In this document: one piece after another, positions 39,639 through 48,157 of the stretch | Numbering within the stretch: the stretch's first letter is position 1 | Layout of the letters: each line of letters begins with the position of its first letter | Assembly: GCF_025061645.1 (NCBI RefSeq) | Contig: NZ_JANYMP010000022.1 | Span: 86,072-150,071, forward strand | Length of the DNA stretch: 64,000 nt | Direction of reading: 5' to 3' | Source of the DNA: Umezawaea endophytica | Lineage (GTDB): Bacteria > Actinomycetota > Actinomycetes > Mycobacteriales > Pseudonocardiaceae | Position numbers and translations under genes: made by a program | Notes under the pieces: generated by a model | Database searches by the model: none | What the model saw: the letters and a program-made list of their open reading frames with translations, nothing else | What the model was told of the DNA's origin: nothing

Positions 39639-40847
39639 CTATTTCCGCAGCCTCACGGGCAATTCGACGAGACCGTTGTAGACGTACGTCGGCAATGGCT
39701 GGAGTTCGGCGGCGGGCACGGCGAGTTCCATGTCCGGAAAATGCGCGAACAGGGCGGGCAGCGCGATTGATGCCTCCATTCGGGCTAGTGGCGCGCCGAT
39801 GCAGTGGTGCACGCCGTGGCCGAACGCGAGGTGGTCCTTGTCCGTTCGGGTCAGGTCGAACTCGTCCGCGGTGCGGCCGTGCGCGACGGGGTCGCGGCCC
39901 GCGGCGCCGAACGCCAGCATGATCGGCTCACCGGCCCTGATCACGGTGTCGAAGCCGAGGTCGACGTCCTCGACGGCGTAGCGCAGCGGCAGGTGCTGCA
40001 CCGGGCCCTCCGCGCGCAGCGTCTCCTCGATCACGTCGATCCAGGTCGCGTCGCCCGCCTTGACCAGCTTGAGCTGGTCGGGGTGGGTGAGCAGCGCGGT
40101 GACGGCCTTGCACAGCAGGTTCGCGGTGGTCCCGCTGCCCGCGCCGATCATCAGGAGCAGCGCCGTGTTGACCTCGTCCTCGGTCAACCGGTCCTCGCCG
40201 TAGCGGGCGTTGATCAGGTCGCTGGTCAGGTCGTCGCCCTTGACCATGTACTTCGTCGCGACCAGCGCGCCGAGGCACGACGTGAGGTCCATGAAGTCGC
40301 GGTCGTCCGTGGCCGGGCGGTTGATCGCCTGGATGCTGTGCACGGCCCGGCCGCGGAACGAGTCGGGTATGCCCACCAGGTCGCACAGCGCCTCGGCGGG
40401 CACGACGTCGGTGAACGCGCGACGCAGGTCCAGCACCTCACCGGGTCGGGCGCGGCTCATGTCCCGCACCAGCCTGCCCACGGTCGCGTGCACGCGCCCC
40501 CGCACGCCCTCGACGCGGCGCGGCGTGAACGCGCTGCCCATCATCGTGCGGAGCCGCTGGTGGTCGCCCCCGTAGGTGGTGAAGGCGTTCACCGTCGAGA
40601 TGAACGAGCGCAGCGGCCAGTCGGTCGGCAGACCCGCGTAGGCGGGCCAGTGGCGCACCGGGTCGCGGGACACCCTGGGGTCCGCGCAGAGCCGCTTCAC
40701 GACCTCGTGCCTCGTCACCGACCACGCGGACACACCGCCGGGGAGCATTACCCGCGTCGCCGGACCCTTGGCCCTGAGTCTGTCGTTCTCGGCGTGCAGG
40801 AATCGCCCGGAGGGGTCGATCGTCGTCTGGCGAAACTGCGGCTCCAT
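39639..40847 (-). CDS. Cytochrome P450 with an altered I-helix
   Basis: 402 aa. The haem loop is FGHGVHHCIGAPLAR with Cys349, and the K-helix EXXR is EETLR near 275. The I-helix reads GAGSGTT (235-241): the usual A-G-x-E/D-T has Gly in the acid position, which normally delivers protons during O2 activation. This can indicate peroxide use or an unusual reaction. ATG 40847 with GGAG upstream is preferred over ATG 40904, because a sigma70-like promoter places the transcript start between them. No redox partner gene is adjacent. Confidence 0.9.
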   Translation of the reverse strand: MEPQFRQTTIDPSGRFLHAENDRLRAKGPATRVMLPGGVSAWSVTRHEVVKRLCADPRVSRDPVRHWPAYAGLPTDWPLRSFISTVNAFTTYGGDHQRLRTMMGSAFTPRRVEGVRGRVHATVGRLVRDMSRARPGEVLDLRRAFTDVVPAEALCDLVGIPDSFRGRAVHSIQAINRPATDDRDFMDLTSCLGALVATKYMVKGDDLTSDLINARYGEDRLTEDEVNTALLLMIGAGSGTTANLLCKAVTALLTHPDQLKLVKAGDATWIDVIEETLRAEGPVQHLPLRYAVEDVDLGFDTVIRAGEPIMLAFGAAGRDPVAHGRTADEFDLTRTDKDHLAFGHGVHHCIGAPLARMEASIALPALFAHFPDMELAVPAAELQPLPTYVYNGLVELPVRLRK

Positions 40848-40892
40848 GGTCACGGTCTCCGGTGTGATCGGTACGTGATCTGACGGAGCAGT

Positions 40893-40923
40893 ATTATCGT
40901 GCATTGTGGAAAATCACCGTCAA
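40893..40923 (-). promoter_or_regulatory. Sigma70-like promoter of the second P450 gene
   Basis: TTGACG at 40923-40918 and GATAAT at 40898-40893 are separated by 19 nt. The predicted start of transcription near 40886 lies downstream of ATG 40904, so translation should start at ATG 40847. Confidence 0.5.
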
Positions 40924-41004
40924 GTGATCCCGCGAGTCGCGCTCTAATGGCGTTCTTGTTCCGAACGGGCTGATGAGAATAGCTGTCGAACCCCTGTTCA
41001 CCGG

Positions 41005-41349
41005 CTAGCCCCAGCCCAGTTCGTGCAGGCGGGCGTCGTCGATGCCGAAGTGGTGGGCGATCTCGTGCACCACTGTGACGGCCACCTCGTTCACGACGTC
41101 GTCCTCGTCCTCGCAGAAGTCGAGGAGCGCGTCGCGGTAGATGAAGATCCGGTCCGGCAGCACGCCGCCGTAGTCCGAAGTCCGCTCGGTGAGCGCCACG
41201 CCGTGGTAGAGCCCGAGCAGCGTCGGCTCGTCCGGGTTGCGGTCCTCGATCAGCACGACGACGTTGTCCATCGCCGCCGCGAAGTCGGGCGGGATGAGGT
41301 CCAGCGCGTCGCCGACCAGTTCCTCGAACCGGTCGCGCGTCATCTCCAC
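41005..41349 (-). CDS. Small zincin-like metallopeptidase-family protein
   Basis: 114 aa. The C-terminal HEIAHHFGIDD (HExxH with a third ligand Asp) is the signature of the minimal MMP-like zincin family. The N-terminal FEELVGDALDLIPPDFAAAMDNVVVLIED is strongly conserved in this family. Its protease activity is unproven. It starts (GTG 41349, or ATG 41343) 2 bp after the septum-formation gene stop, so the two are coupled, the order I recall for Rv3835-Rv3836. Confidence 0.85.
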   Translation of the reverse strand: MEMTRDRFEELVGDALDLIPPDFAAAMDNVVVLIEDRNPDEPTLLGLYHGVALTERTSDYGGVLPDRIFIYRDALLDFCEDEDDVVNEVAVTVVHEIAHHFGIDDARLHELGWG

Positions 41350-41351
41350 CG

Positions 41352-42446
41352 TCACGACGTCTTGGAGGTCGTCGTGACCGACGTGGTGCTGGTCGCCGAC
41401 CCGCTCGGGTTCTGGCTCGACGACGGCGCGTTCGACCCCGACGGGACCTCGGAGTGCAGGGGGGCGCCGGTGGCCTCCGCCTGGCTGACGGCCGTGGTCT
41501 GGGGCGGGTTCGACGTGGTCAGGGGCGGCGCGTTCGGGTTGCGCACGGAACCGGCGAACGCCGTCAGCCCCGAGGCGTCCGCGGGGACGGCGCCGATCTT
41601 GCAGTTGACCTTGTGCGACCCGGCGGCCCAGCTCTCCGGCAGCCGGTTGTCCCAGGTCACGACCAGGCCCTTGCTCTTCAGGTCGGCCCCGCCGGAGTAG
41701 TCGGCCGCCATCGCGTCGCAGGTGGCGGGCAGCACCTCGTCCTGCTTCTCCGGCGCCGGGAAGTCCGCGCCGATCGTCGCGGCGAGGTCCACCACGCCGA
41801 CGATCTCGAACGTGTGGGGCTGGGCGCAGTCGACCGGGTCGCCGACGGACTTGCCGTTCAGGCCGAGGCACACGCCGGGGTCGTACACGTCCGACTGGTC
41901 CTGCTTCTTCGCCGTGCCGAACGACGGCAGCAGCCCGCCCGCCGGTCCGACGACCTGGAGACCGCAGCGCAACGTGCGGAAACCGGCGTTCCACTCCTGC
42001 TCACCGGGGTTGAGCGGCCCGACGGTGTACTTCCCGAACGGGTCGAACTTGCCGGCCAGGTAGTCCAGCGACGGCTTGGTGCAGTGGTCGAGGCTGATCT
42101 TCGCCCAGTCGGTGGCCGCCGGGTACTTCGCTTCCTTCGCGTACTCGGCGGAGATGTCCACCTTCCCGGTGACCTCGAACAGGTGCTGGTTGCCGCAGTC
42201 GACCTTCTTGACGTCCGACAGGTCGGGTTTCGCCCAGTTCAGGCAGTCCGCGGCTTCCGACTCGTAAGCTGGGTTGACGGTCGGCTTCGCGGTGTCCCCA
42301 CCTACCAGGCCACTGCCGCTGACCGGCCAGGATGTGAACGCGCTCAGCCCGAGGAGGAGGAACCCCCCCACGGACGCGCCGATCATGACCACCCGCGTAC
42401 CGCGAATGTGGCCACCACGACGAAACCGCTGAGCGCTCGCTGACAT
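41352..42446 (-). CDS. Septum-formation-domain membrane protein (Rv3835-like)
   Basis: 364 aa. One TM helix at about 20-40, then an extracytoplasmic region with two similar units, each with a Cys-rich DCxNW / VDCGNQHLFEVTGKVD or VDCAQPHTFEIVGVVD pattern, the Septum_form domain signature. The C-terminal 60 residues are a Ser/Thr/Pro-rich tail, a likely glycosylated stalk. Named for a link to septum formation in actinobacteria; the mechanism is unclear. Divergent from the YjfM-like gene. Confidence 0.8.
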   Translation of the reverse strand: MSASAQRFRRGGHIRGTRVVMIGASVGGFLLLGLSAFTSWPVSGSGLVGGDTAKPTVNPAYESEAADCLNWAKPDLSDVKKVDCGNQHLFEVTGKVDISAEYAKEAKYPAATDWAKISLDHCTKPSLDYLAGKFDPFGKYTVGPLNPGEQEWNAGFRTLRCGLQVVGPAGGLLPSFGTAKKQDQSDVYDPGVCLGLNGKSVGDPVDCAQPHTFEIVGVVDLAATIGADFPAPEKQDEVLPATCDAMAADYSGGADLKSKGLVVTWDNRLPESWAAGSHKVNCKIGAVPADASGLTAFAGSVRNPNAPPLTTSNPPQTTAVSQAEATGAPLHSEVPSGSNAPSSSQNPSGSATSTTSVTTTSKTS

Positions 42447-42566
42447 CTACTCCATGATGCCTGTGCCGACCGAGAGGCCCTCGACGTGGGGGAGGAGTGT
42501 TGCTTTTCGGACACTCGTCACCCGTTCGGCGGCTGATCTCTGTACCGTCCCCGCCGGGAGTGGCTG

Positions 42567-43265
42567 ATGACTGAGAACGACAGGTCCGGGACCTCTGGGA
42601 CACCCGAGACCGGACAGAACGCACCGACACCGCAGAGCGGCGGGCCGAGTTCAGGCGCGCCCGCGGGGGGCTCGACGCCCCCGCCCTACGTGCCCGCGGC
42701 CGAGCAACCGCCGCAGCAGCCGTCGAACCCGCGAGGCCGGATCCGGCAGCAGGACGGGTCGACCAAGCCGCGTCCGCCGTCACTGGCCGAGCAGCGCGCC
42801 CGTGAGCAGGCCCAGCGGGACCTGGTCGCGGCCGACCAGGCCCGCGAGGCGGAGTACGCGCGGAAGAAGAAGGTCCGCAAGCGGCTGCTCATCGGCGGTG
42901 GCGTGACGGTCGGCGTGGTCGCGCTGGTCGCGATCGGGTACGCGGCGCTGAGCCCGGACGACGTGACCGCCACCTGCACGACCAGCGACGACGTGGTGGT
43001 CGCCGACGACAACAACTGCGACGAGAACTACGCCCGTTCGCACGGCGGGTACTCGTCCGGCGGCTTCATCTACATGCCGATCGTCGGCGGGGGCTACAGC
43101 CAGTACCGCTACAACTACGGCGGCACCGGTGTCGTCGGGCAGAAGATCTCCGGCGGTACGACGGTGAAGCCGCCGAAGGCGAGCATCTCGACCAGGTCGG
43201 GCACCAGCATCCAGCGCGGTGGGTTCGGCGTGTCCAGCGGTGGCAGCAAGAGCGGGGGGAGCTGA
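42567..43265 (+). CDS. YjfM/YgiB-like single-pass membrane protein
   Basis: 232 aa. A long Pro/Gly/Gln-rich cytoplasmic part (1-100) with an Arg/Ala/Gln coil (AEQRAREQAQRDLVAADQAREAEYARKK), one TM helix at about 106-127, then an exported domain with CTTSDDVVVADDNNCDE (a likely disulfide) and a Gly/Tyr/Ser-rich tail (GGGYSQYRYNYGG, then GSKSGGS). The tail and its position just before a glutathionylspermidine-synthase-like ATP-grasp gene match YgiB/YjfM (DUF1190) proteins of enterobacteria. The actinobacterial form has a longer N-terminus. Role unknown; probably the surface partner or substrate of the ATP-grasp enzyme. Confidence 0.65.
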   Translation: MTENDRSGTSGTPETGQNAPTPQSGGPSSGAPAGGSTPPPYVPAAEQPPQQPSNPRGRIRQQDGSTKPRPPSLAEQRAREQAQRDLVAADQAREAEYARKKKVRKRLLIGGGVTVGVVALVAIGYAALSPDDVTATCTTSDDVVVADDNNCDENYARSHGGYSSGGFIYMPIVGGGYSQYRYNYGGTGVVGQKISGGTTVKPPKASISTRSGTSIQRGGFGVSSGGSKSGGS

Positions 43266-43266
43266 G

Positions 43267-44430
43267 TTGCGCCGAGGGACATCCCCGCCGCGGCCGAACT
43301 GGCAGCGGACGGTCTCGGAACAGGGTCTCGTGTTCGGGGCGCCCGCCAGGGGCGTGAACGGCGTCGAGCGCCCCTACTGGGACGAATCGGCGCACTACGT
43401 CTTCGAGATGAGCGACATCCTCTCGCTCGAAGCCGACGTGGAACTGCTGCACAGCATGTGCCTGGAAGCCGTGGACAACGTCGTGCTCACCGAGCGCTAC
43501 CGCGACTTCGGCATCCAGGAGTGGGTCTGGCCCGCCATCGCGGAGTCGTGGAAGCGGCGCGACCCGCACGTCTACGGGCGGTTCGACCTGCGCTACGACG
43601 GGTCGGGTCCGGCCAAGATGCTGGAGTACAACGCGGACACCCCCACCTCGCTGCTGGAGGCGGCGGTGCTCCAGTGGTACTGGAAGACCGAGGTGTTCCC
43701 GGACGACGACCAGTGGAACTCGATCCACGAGAAGCTGGTCGAGCGCTGGGGTGAGATCGGCGCGCTGCTGCCGTCGAACGAGCTGCACTTCACCTGGTCG
43801 TCGGCGGACACGTCCGGTGAGGACCACATCACGCTCGCCTACCTCCAGGAGACCGCGGCCGAGGCGGGCATGAACACCGTCGGCCTGTCCATCGAGGACA
43901 TCGGCTGGGACACGCTGCTCAAGAGGTTCGTCGACCTCGAAGAGGAGCGGATGAGCACCGTGGTGAAGCTCTACCCGTGGGAGTGGGTGGTCGACGAGCA
44001 GTTCGGCCGCCACGCGGTGGAGAGCCTGCCCGGCACGCTGTGGGTCGAGCCGCTGTGGAAGATGCTGCTGTCGAACAAGGCGCTGCTCGCGGTGCTGTGG
44101 GAGATGTACCCCGGCCACCCGAACCTGCTGCCCGCCTACCTCGACGATCCGGGGCTGCTCACGGAGTACGTGCGCAAGCCGCGGCTGGGCCGCGAGGGCT
44201 CGAACATCCAGATCGTCGCTCCCGGCTACGAGACCCAGACCGGCGGGGTCTACGGCAAGGAGGGCTTCGTCTACCAGTTGTTCGACCCCCTGCCCGAGTT
44301 CGACGGCTACCGGCCCGCTCTGGGCGCGTGGGTCGTCGGCGACCAGGCCGCGGGCCTGGGCATCCGCGAAACCACCGGTCTCGTGACCGATGACGGCGCG
44401 GCCTTCGTTCCCCACCGGATTGTCGAATGA
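43267..44430 (+). CDS. Glutathionylspermidine-synthase-like ATP-grasp ligase (YjfC/YgiC type)
   Basis: 387 aa, the same length as I recall for E. coli YjfC. It is an ATP-grasp fold without the N-terminal amidase of true glutathionylspermidine synthetase: RFDLRYDGSGPAKMLEYNADTPTSLLE near 110 is the substrate and Mg site, then KLYPWEWVVDE, LWVEPLWKMLLSNKALL, and YGKEGFVYQLFDPLP with the terminal ATP-binding Gly. It should ligate an amine to a carboxylate. TTG 43267 has GGGGGAG 5 nt upstream. Actinobacteria lack glutathione, so the substrate must differ from that of Gss. Confidence 0.8.
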   Translation: MRRGTSPPRPNWQRTVSEQGLVFGAPARGVNGVERPYWDESAHYVFEMSDILSLEADVELLHSMCLEAVDNVVLTERYRDFGIQEWVWPAIAESWKRRDPHVYGRFDLRYDGSGPAKMLEYNADTPTSLLEAAVLQWYWKTEVFPDDDQWNSIHEKLVERWGEIGALLPSNELHFTWSSADTSGEDHITLAYLQETAAEAGMNTVGLSIEDIGWDTLLKRFVDLEEERMSTVVKLYPWEWVVDEQFGRHAVESLPGTLWVEPLWKMLLSNKALLAVLWEMYPGHPNLLPAYLDDPGLLTEYVRKPRLGREGSNIQIVAPGYETQTGGVYGKEGFVYQLFDPLPEFDGYRPALGAWVVGDQAAGLGIRETTGLVTDDGAAFVPHRIVE

Positions 44431-44452
44431 AGCACCAGCACATGGAGGACCA

Positions 44453-44905
44453 GTGATCACCCAACTCGCGTTGGACCCCGGATTCGGTTCGACGATCGGT
44501 CGGGGCATCGGCGCGATCGCGCTGTACGCCGTCGTCGGCCTGATCCTGATGGTCGTGGGTTTCTACGCCATCGACTTCACGACGCCCGGCCAGCTCAGCG
44601 GTCTGGTCCGCACGGGCAAGCCGAACGCCGTCATCGTGACCGCCGCGGGCCTGTTCAGCATGGCGCTGATCATCGTCGTCGCGATCTACAGCTCCGAGGG
44701 CAAGCTGACCGAGGGCCTGCTCTACTCGTTGATCTTCGGCTTCGTCGGGATCATCGTCCAGGTGCTCGCCGTCCGCCTGCTGGAGTGGGTGACGCGCCTG
44801 GACATCGGCAGGCTCATCGAGTCCGAGAAGTTCGCCCCGGCGAGCGTCGTCGTGGCCAGCGCGCACGTGGCGCTGGGCCTCGTGGTGGCCGTCGCCATCA
44901 GCTAG
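44453..44905 (+). CDS. DUF350 membrane protein (YjfL-like)
   Basis: 150 aa with four TM helices: about 15-40, 55-80, 88-110 and 125-148. [10 protein letters not shown] after the first helix and [26 protein letters not shown] are typical of DUF350. Together with the two genes upstream it reconstitutes a YjfL-YjfM-YjfC-type set in a different order. GTG 44453 is supported by GGAGGA 4 nt upstream. Function unknown; a membrane platform for a polyamine-type modification has been proposed for such sets. Confidence 0.78.
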   Translation: MITQLALDPGFGSTIGRGIGAIALYAVVGLILMVVGFYAIDFTTPGQLSGLVRTGKPNAVIVTAAGLFSMALIIVVAIYSSEGKLTEGLLYSLIFGFVGIIVQVLAVRLLEWVTRLDIGRLIESEKFAPASVVVASAHVALGLVVAVAIS

Positions 44906-44940
44906 TGGATATCCGGGCGAGATCACGAGGGGTGGAGGAC

Positions 44941-44957
44941 TACCCTTACCCCTCGTG
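44941..44957 (+). promoter_or_regulatory. -10 element of serS with probable leaderless GTG
   Basis: TACCCT at 44941-44946 is a TANNNT hexamer 8 nt upstream of GTG 44955, and there is no Shine-Dalgarno. serS can thus be transcribed separately from the DUF350 operon. Confidence 0.35.
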
Positions 44958-46217
44958 ATCGACCTGAAGGCAGTGCGCGAGAACCCCGAAGCCGTCCGTG
45001 CGTCGCAGCGAGCGCGCGGTGAGGACGAGTCCGTGGTCGACGCGCTGCTGTCCGCGGACGAGCGCCGACGGGCCGCCATCTCCAGGGCGGACGCGCTGCG
45101 GGCCGAGCAGAAGCTGTTCGGCAAGCAGGTCGGCAGGGCCAAGGGCGAGGAGCGCGACGCGCTGCTGGCCAAGGGCAAGGAGATGGCCGCCGAGGTGAAG
45201 GCCGCGGAAGCCGAGCAGCACACCGCCGAGGCGGAGCTGACCGAGCTGCACCGCGCCATCCCGAACATCGTGCACCCGGACGCCCCCGAGGGCGGCGAGG
45301 ACGACTACGTCGTGCTCAAGCACGTCGGCGAGCCCCGCGCGTTCGACTTCGAGCCGCAGGACCACCTCGACCTCGGCGTGAAGCTCGGCGCGATCGACAC
45401 CGAGCGCGGCGCGAAGGTCGCGGGCTCGCGCTTCTACTTCCTCACCGGCGTCGGCGCGCAGCTCGAGCTGGCGCTGCTGAACATGGCCGCGTCGCTGGCC
45501 ACCGAGAACGGCTTCACCCTGATGATCACGCCCACCCTGGTGCGGCCGGAGATCATGGCGGGCACCGGCTTCCTCGGTGAGCACGCCAGCGAGGTGTACC
45601 GCCTCCGCGACGACGACCTGTACCTGGTCGGCACGTCGGAGGTGCCGCTCGCCGGCTACCACGCGGACGAGATCCTGGACGGCGAGCGCCGCTACGCGGG
45701 CTGGTCGTCGTGCTACCGCCGCGAAGCGGGCAGCTACGGCAAGGACACCCGCGGCATCATCCGCGTGCACCAGTTCAACAAGGTCGAGATGTTCTCCTAC
45801 GTGCGCCCCGAGGACGCCGAGGCGGAGCACGCGCGCCTGCTGGGCTGGGAAGAGGAGATGCTGGCCCGCGTCGAGGTCCCGTACCGGGTCATCGACACGG
45901 CGGCGGGCGACCTGGGCACCAGCGCGGCCCGCAAGTTCGACTGCGAGGCCTGGGTGCCGTCGCAGCAGGCCTACCGCGAGCTGACGTCGACGTCGAACTG
46001 CACGACGTTCCAGGCGCGGCGGCTCAACATCCGGTACCGCGACGAGAACGGCAAGTCGCAGATCACAGCGACGCTGAACGGCACCCTGGCGACGACCCGC
46101 TGGATCGTCGCCATCCTGGAGAACCACCAGCAGGCGGACGGTTCCGTGCGCGTGCCCGAGGCGCTGCGCCCGTACCTCGGCGGTCGCGAGGTCCTGGAGC
46201 CGGTCGCCGCCCGCTGA
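44955..46217 (+). CDS. serS: Seryl-tRNA synthetase
   Basis: 420 aa, class II aminoacyl-tRNA synthetase. The N-terminal antiparallel coiled coil (about 1-105, many Ala/Glu/Lys) binds the long variable arm of tRNA-Ser. The core has motif 2 ([17 protein letters not shown]), the Ser-recognition TSEVPL region near 240, and motif 3 ([19 protein letters not shown]) near 375. It charges tRNA-Ser and the selenocysteine tRNA if present. Complete, normal length; the start agrees with the family ([12 protein letters not shown]). Confidence 0.97.
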   Translation: MIDLKAVRENPEAVRASQRARGEDESVVDALLSADERRRAAISRADALRAEQKLFGKQVGRAKGEERDALLAKGKEMAAEVKAAEAEQHTAEAELTELHRAIPNIVHPDAPEGGEDDYVVLKHVGEPRAFDFEPQDHLDLGVKLGAIDTERGAKVAGSRFYFLTGVGAQLELALLNMAASLATENGFTLMITPTLVRPEIMAGTGFLGEHASEVYRLRDDDLYLVGTSEVPLAGYHADEILDGERRYAGWSSCYRREAGSYGKDTRGIIRVHQFNKVEMFSYVRPEDAEAEHARLLGWEEEMLARVEVPYRVIDTAAGDLGTSAARKFDCEAWVPSQQAYRELTSTSNCTTFQARRLNIRYRDENGKSQITATLNGTLATTRWIVAILENHQQADGSVRVPEALRPYLGGREVLEPVAAR

Positions 46218-46287
46218 CGACCGATGAGTTCCGGGTCGCGCGGAGGTCAGAGCAGGTAGGACCGATGCCGACACCCGGAGGACCAGC

Positions 46288-46845
46288 ATGGCGAAGCTCA
46301 TCTACTCGATGATCACCTCGCTCGACGGCTACGCCGAGGCCGCGGAGGGCGGCCTCGGCACCGGAGCCGACGACGAGGAGGTGCACACCTTCGTCAACGA
46401 CCTGTTCCGCCCCGTCGGCACGTACCTGTACGGGCGGCGGATGTACGAGACGATGGTCTTCTGGGAGACCGCGCACACCGCGCCCGACGCGCCGCCGCAC
46501 ATCCTCCAGTACGCCCGCGACTGGCAGGCCGCGGAGAAGGTCGTGTACTCCACGACGCTGGAGTCGGTGACCAGCGCGAAGACCAGGATCGAGCGGACCT
46601 TCGACCCGGACGCGGTGCGCCTGCTCAAGGCCGAGGCCGAGGCGGACCTCACCGTCGACGGCCCGACCCTCGCCGCACAGGCCATCGCGGCGGGCCTGGT
46701 GGACGAGTACCACCTGTTCACCACCACGAGCGTGGTCGGCGGCGGCAAGCGGTTCTTCCCCGACGGCGTGCGCCTCGACCTCGACCTGGTCGAGGAGCGC
46801 GCCTTCGCGAGCGGGCTGGTCTACACGTACTACCGGACCCGCTGA
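46288..46845 (+). CDS. Dihydrofolate-reductase-like protein (RibD C-terminal family)
   Basis: 185 aa, single RibD_C domain: KLIYSMITSLDGYAE at the N-terminus, GTYLYGRRMYETM near 50 with the NADPH-binding GRRxYE, and DLTVDGPTLAAQAI near 115. Stand-alone members reduce unknown pteridine- or pyrimidine-like substrates, not folate in general. GGAGGACC precedes ATG 46288. It stands alone between serS and the convergent L-2-hydroxyglutarate oxidase gene; no terminator is evident. Confidence 0.85.
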   Translation: MAKLIYSMITSLDGYAEAAEGGLGTGADDEEVHTFVNDLFRPVGTYLYGRRMYETMVFWETAHTAPDAPPHILQYARDWQAAEKVVYSTTLESVTSAKTRIERTFDPDAVRLLKAEAEADLTVDGPTLAAQAIAAGLVDEYHLFTTTSVVGGGKRFFPDGVRLDLDLVEERAFASGLVYTYYRTR

Positions 46846-46863
46846 GCCGGTGGCGGCACCCGC

Positions 46864-48057
46864 CTAGTCGAGGTGCGCCACCGCGAGGTCCGCCACGTGC
46901 TTCGCGATCTCCAGCGAGCCCGTCGCGGCGGGTGACGGCGCGTTGAGCACGTGCACCTGGCGCGGCGCGCTCTCGATCAGGAAGTCGTCCACCAGCGAGC
47001 CGTCCCGCAGCATCGCCTGTGCGCGCACGCCCGCCTCGGCCTTGACCAGGTCGGCCTCCTGGACGGCGGGCACCAGCCTGGCCAGGCTCGCGGCGAAGCG
47101 CTTGCGCGAGAAGGAGCGGAGCACCTCCTCCAGACCTGTCCTGGCGAACTTGCGGGCCAGCTTCCAGGTGCCGGGGAACCTGGCCACGTCGACGAGGTCG
47201 CTCGGCGAGACGTCGCGCCAGCGGTAGCCCTCGCGGCGCAGGGCCAGCACGGCGTTCGGGCCCGCGTGGACGCTGCCGTCCAGCATCCGGGTCAGGTGCA
47301 CGCCGAGGAACGGCAGCGTGGGGTCCGGCACCGGGTAGATCAGGCCCCGCACCAGGTCGCGGCGGTCCGGGCGCAGCTCGAAGTACTCGCCGCGGAACGG
47401 CACGATCGTCGCGGCCGGGGTGAGGCCCGCCAGCTTCGCGACCCGGTCGCTGTGCAGGCCCGCGCAGTTCACCAGCGCTTCGGCCCGCACGACGCCCTGC
47501 GGGGTCGCGACCTCGACGCCGCCACCGGCCAGTGCCCGGCGGATGGCCAGCGCGGGGCTGTTCAGGCGCAGGTCGGCACCGTGGGCCTCCAGCTTCCTGA
47601 TCAGCGCGGAGCACACGGCGGGGAAGTCGATGATGCCGGTGCTCTCCACCCGCAGCGCGGCCACGCAGGCCACCTCCGGCTCGTACTCGCGGGCCTCGGC
47701 CGCGGAGATCAGCTTGGCGGGCACGCCGTTGGCCTCCGCCCGCTCGGCGAGCGCCATCAGCCTCGGCAGCTCCTCCTCGGCCGTCGCCACGACGAGCTTG
47801 CCGCAGACCTCGAACGGCACGCCGTTCTCACGGGCGAAGTCGATGATCGAGGCGTTGCCCGCCACCGACATCCGCGCCTTGAGCGATCCGGGCTTGTAGT
47901 AGAGCCCCGCGTGCACCACATTGCTGTTGTGGCCGGTCTGGTGGGCGGCCCAGTGCGACTCCTTCTCCAGAACGGTCACCTGGTTGCCGCGGTCGGCGAG
48001 CTCGGCGGCGGTCGCCAGTCCGACGATCCCCCCACCGATCACCACGATGTGCTGCAC
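46864..48057 (-). CDS. lhgO: L-2-hydroxyglutarate oxidase/dehydrogenase
   Basis: 397 aa FAD enzyme of the DAO family. Dinucleotide loop GGGIVGLATA at 8-17, VLEKE at 29-33, then HQTGHNSNVVHAGLYYKPGS near 40-58, which is diagnostic for LhgO. The substrate region VPFRGEYFEL near 225 and the FAD-closing NAPSPAATGSLEIAK near 376 are present. It oxidises L-2-hydroxyglutarate to 2-oxoglutarate and feeds electrons to the quinone pool. GTG start. Divergent from the first DegT gene. Confidence 0.92.
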   Translation of the reverse strand: MQHIVVIGGGIVGLATAAELADRGNQVTVLEKESHWAAHQTGHNSNVVHAGLYYKPGSLKARMSVAGNASIIDFARENGVPFEVCGKLVVATAEEELPRLMALAERAEANGVPAKLISAAEAREYEPEVACVAALRVESTGIIDFPAVCSALIRKLEAHGADLRLNSPALAIRRALAGGGVEVATPQGVVRAEALVNCAGLHSDRVAKLAGLTPAATIVPFRGEYFELRPDRRDLVRGLIYPVPDPTLPFLGVHLTRMLDGSVHAGPNAVLALRREGYRWRDVSPSDLVDVARFPGTWKLARKFARTGLEEVLRSFSRKRFAASLARLVPAVQEADLVKAEAGVRAQAMLRDGSLVDDFLIESAPRQVHVLNAPSPAATGSLEIAKHVADLAVAHLD

Positions 48058-48157
48058 GTCTCGCCCTCTCGTTCGTGTGACCCCGAGGTTACGGGGGTGA
48101 CCGGGGGTGCAGGTCAGGCACCTATAGACTCACCCGCGGTCGAATACTGGGAGTGGC

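Noticed and set aside
40848-40904. ATG 40904 as start of the second P450
   Set aside because: It lies upstream of the predicted transcription start, and the extra 19 residues are outside the family pattern.
43267-44430. A true glutathionylspermidine synthetase/amidase
   Set aside because: The N-terminal amidase domain is absent, and actinobacteria do not make glutathione; it belongs to the YjfC/YgiC branch.
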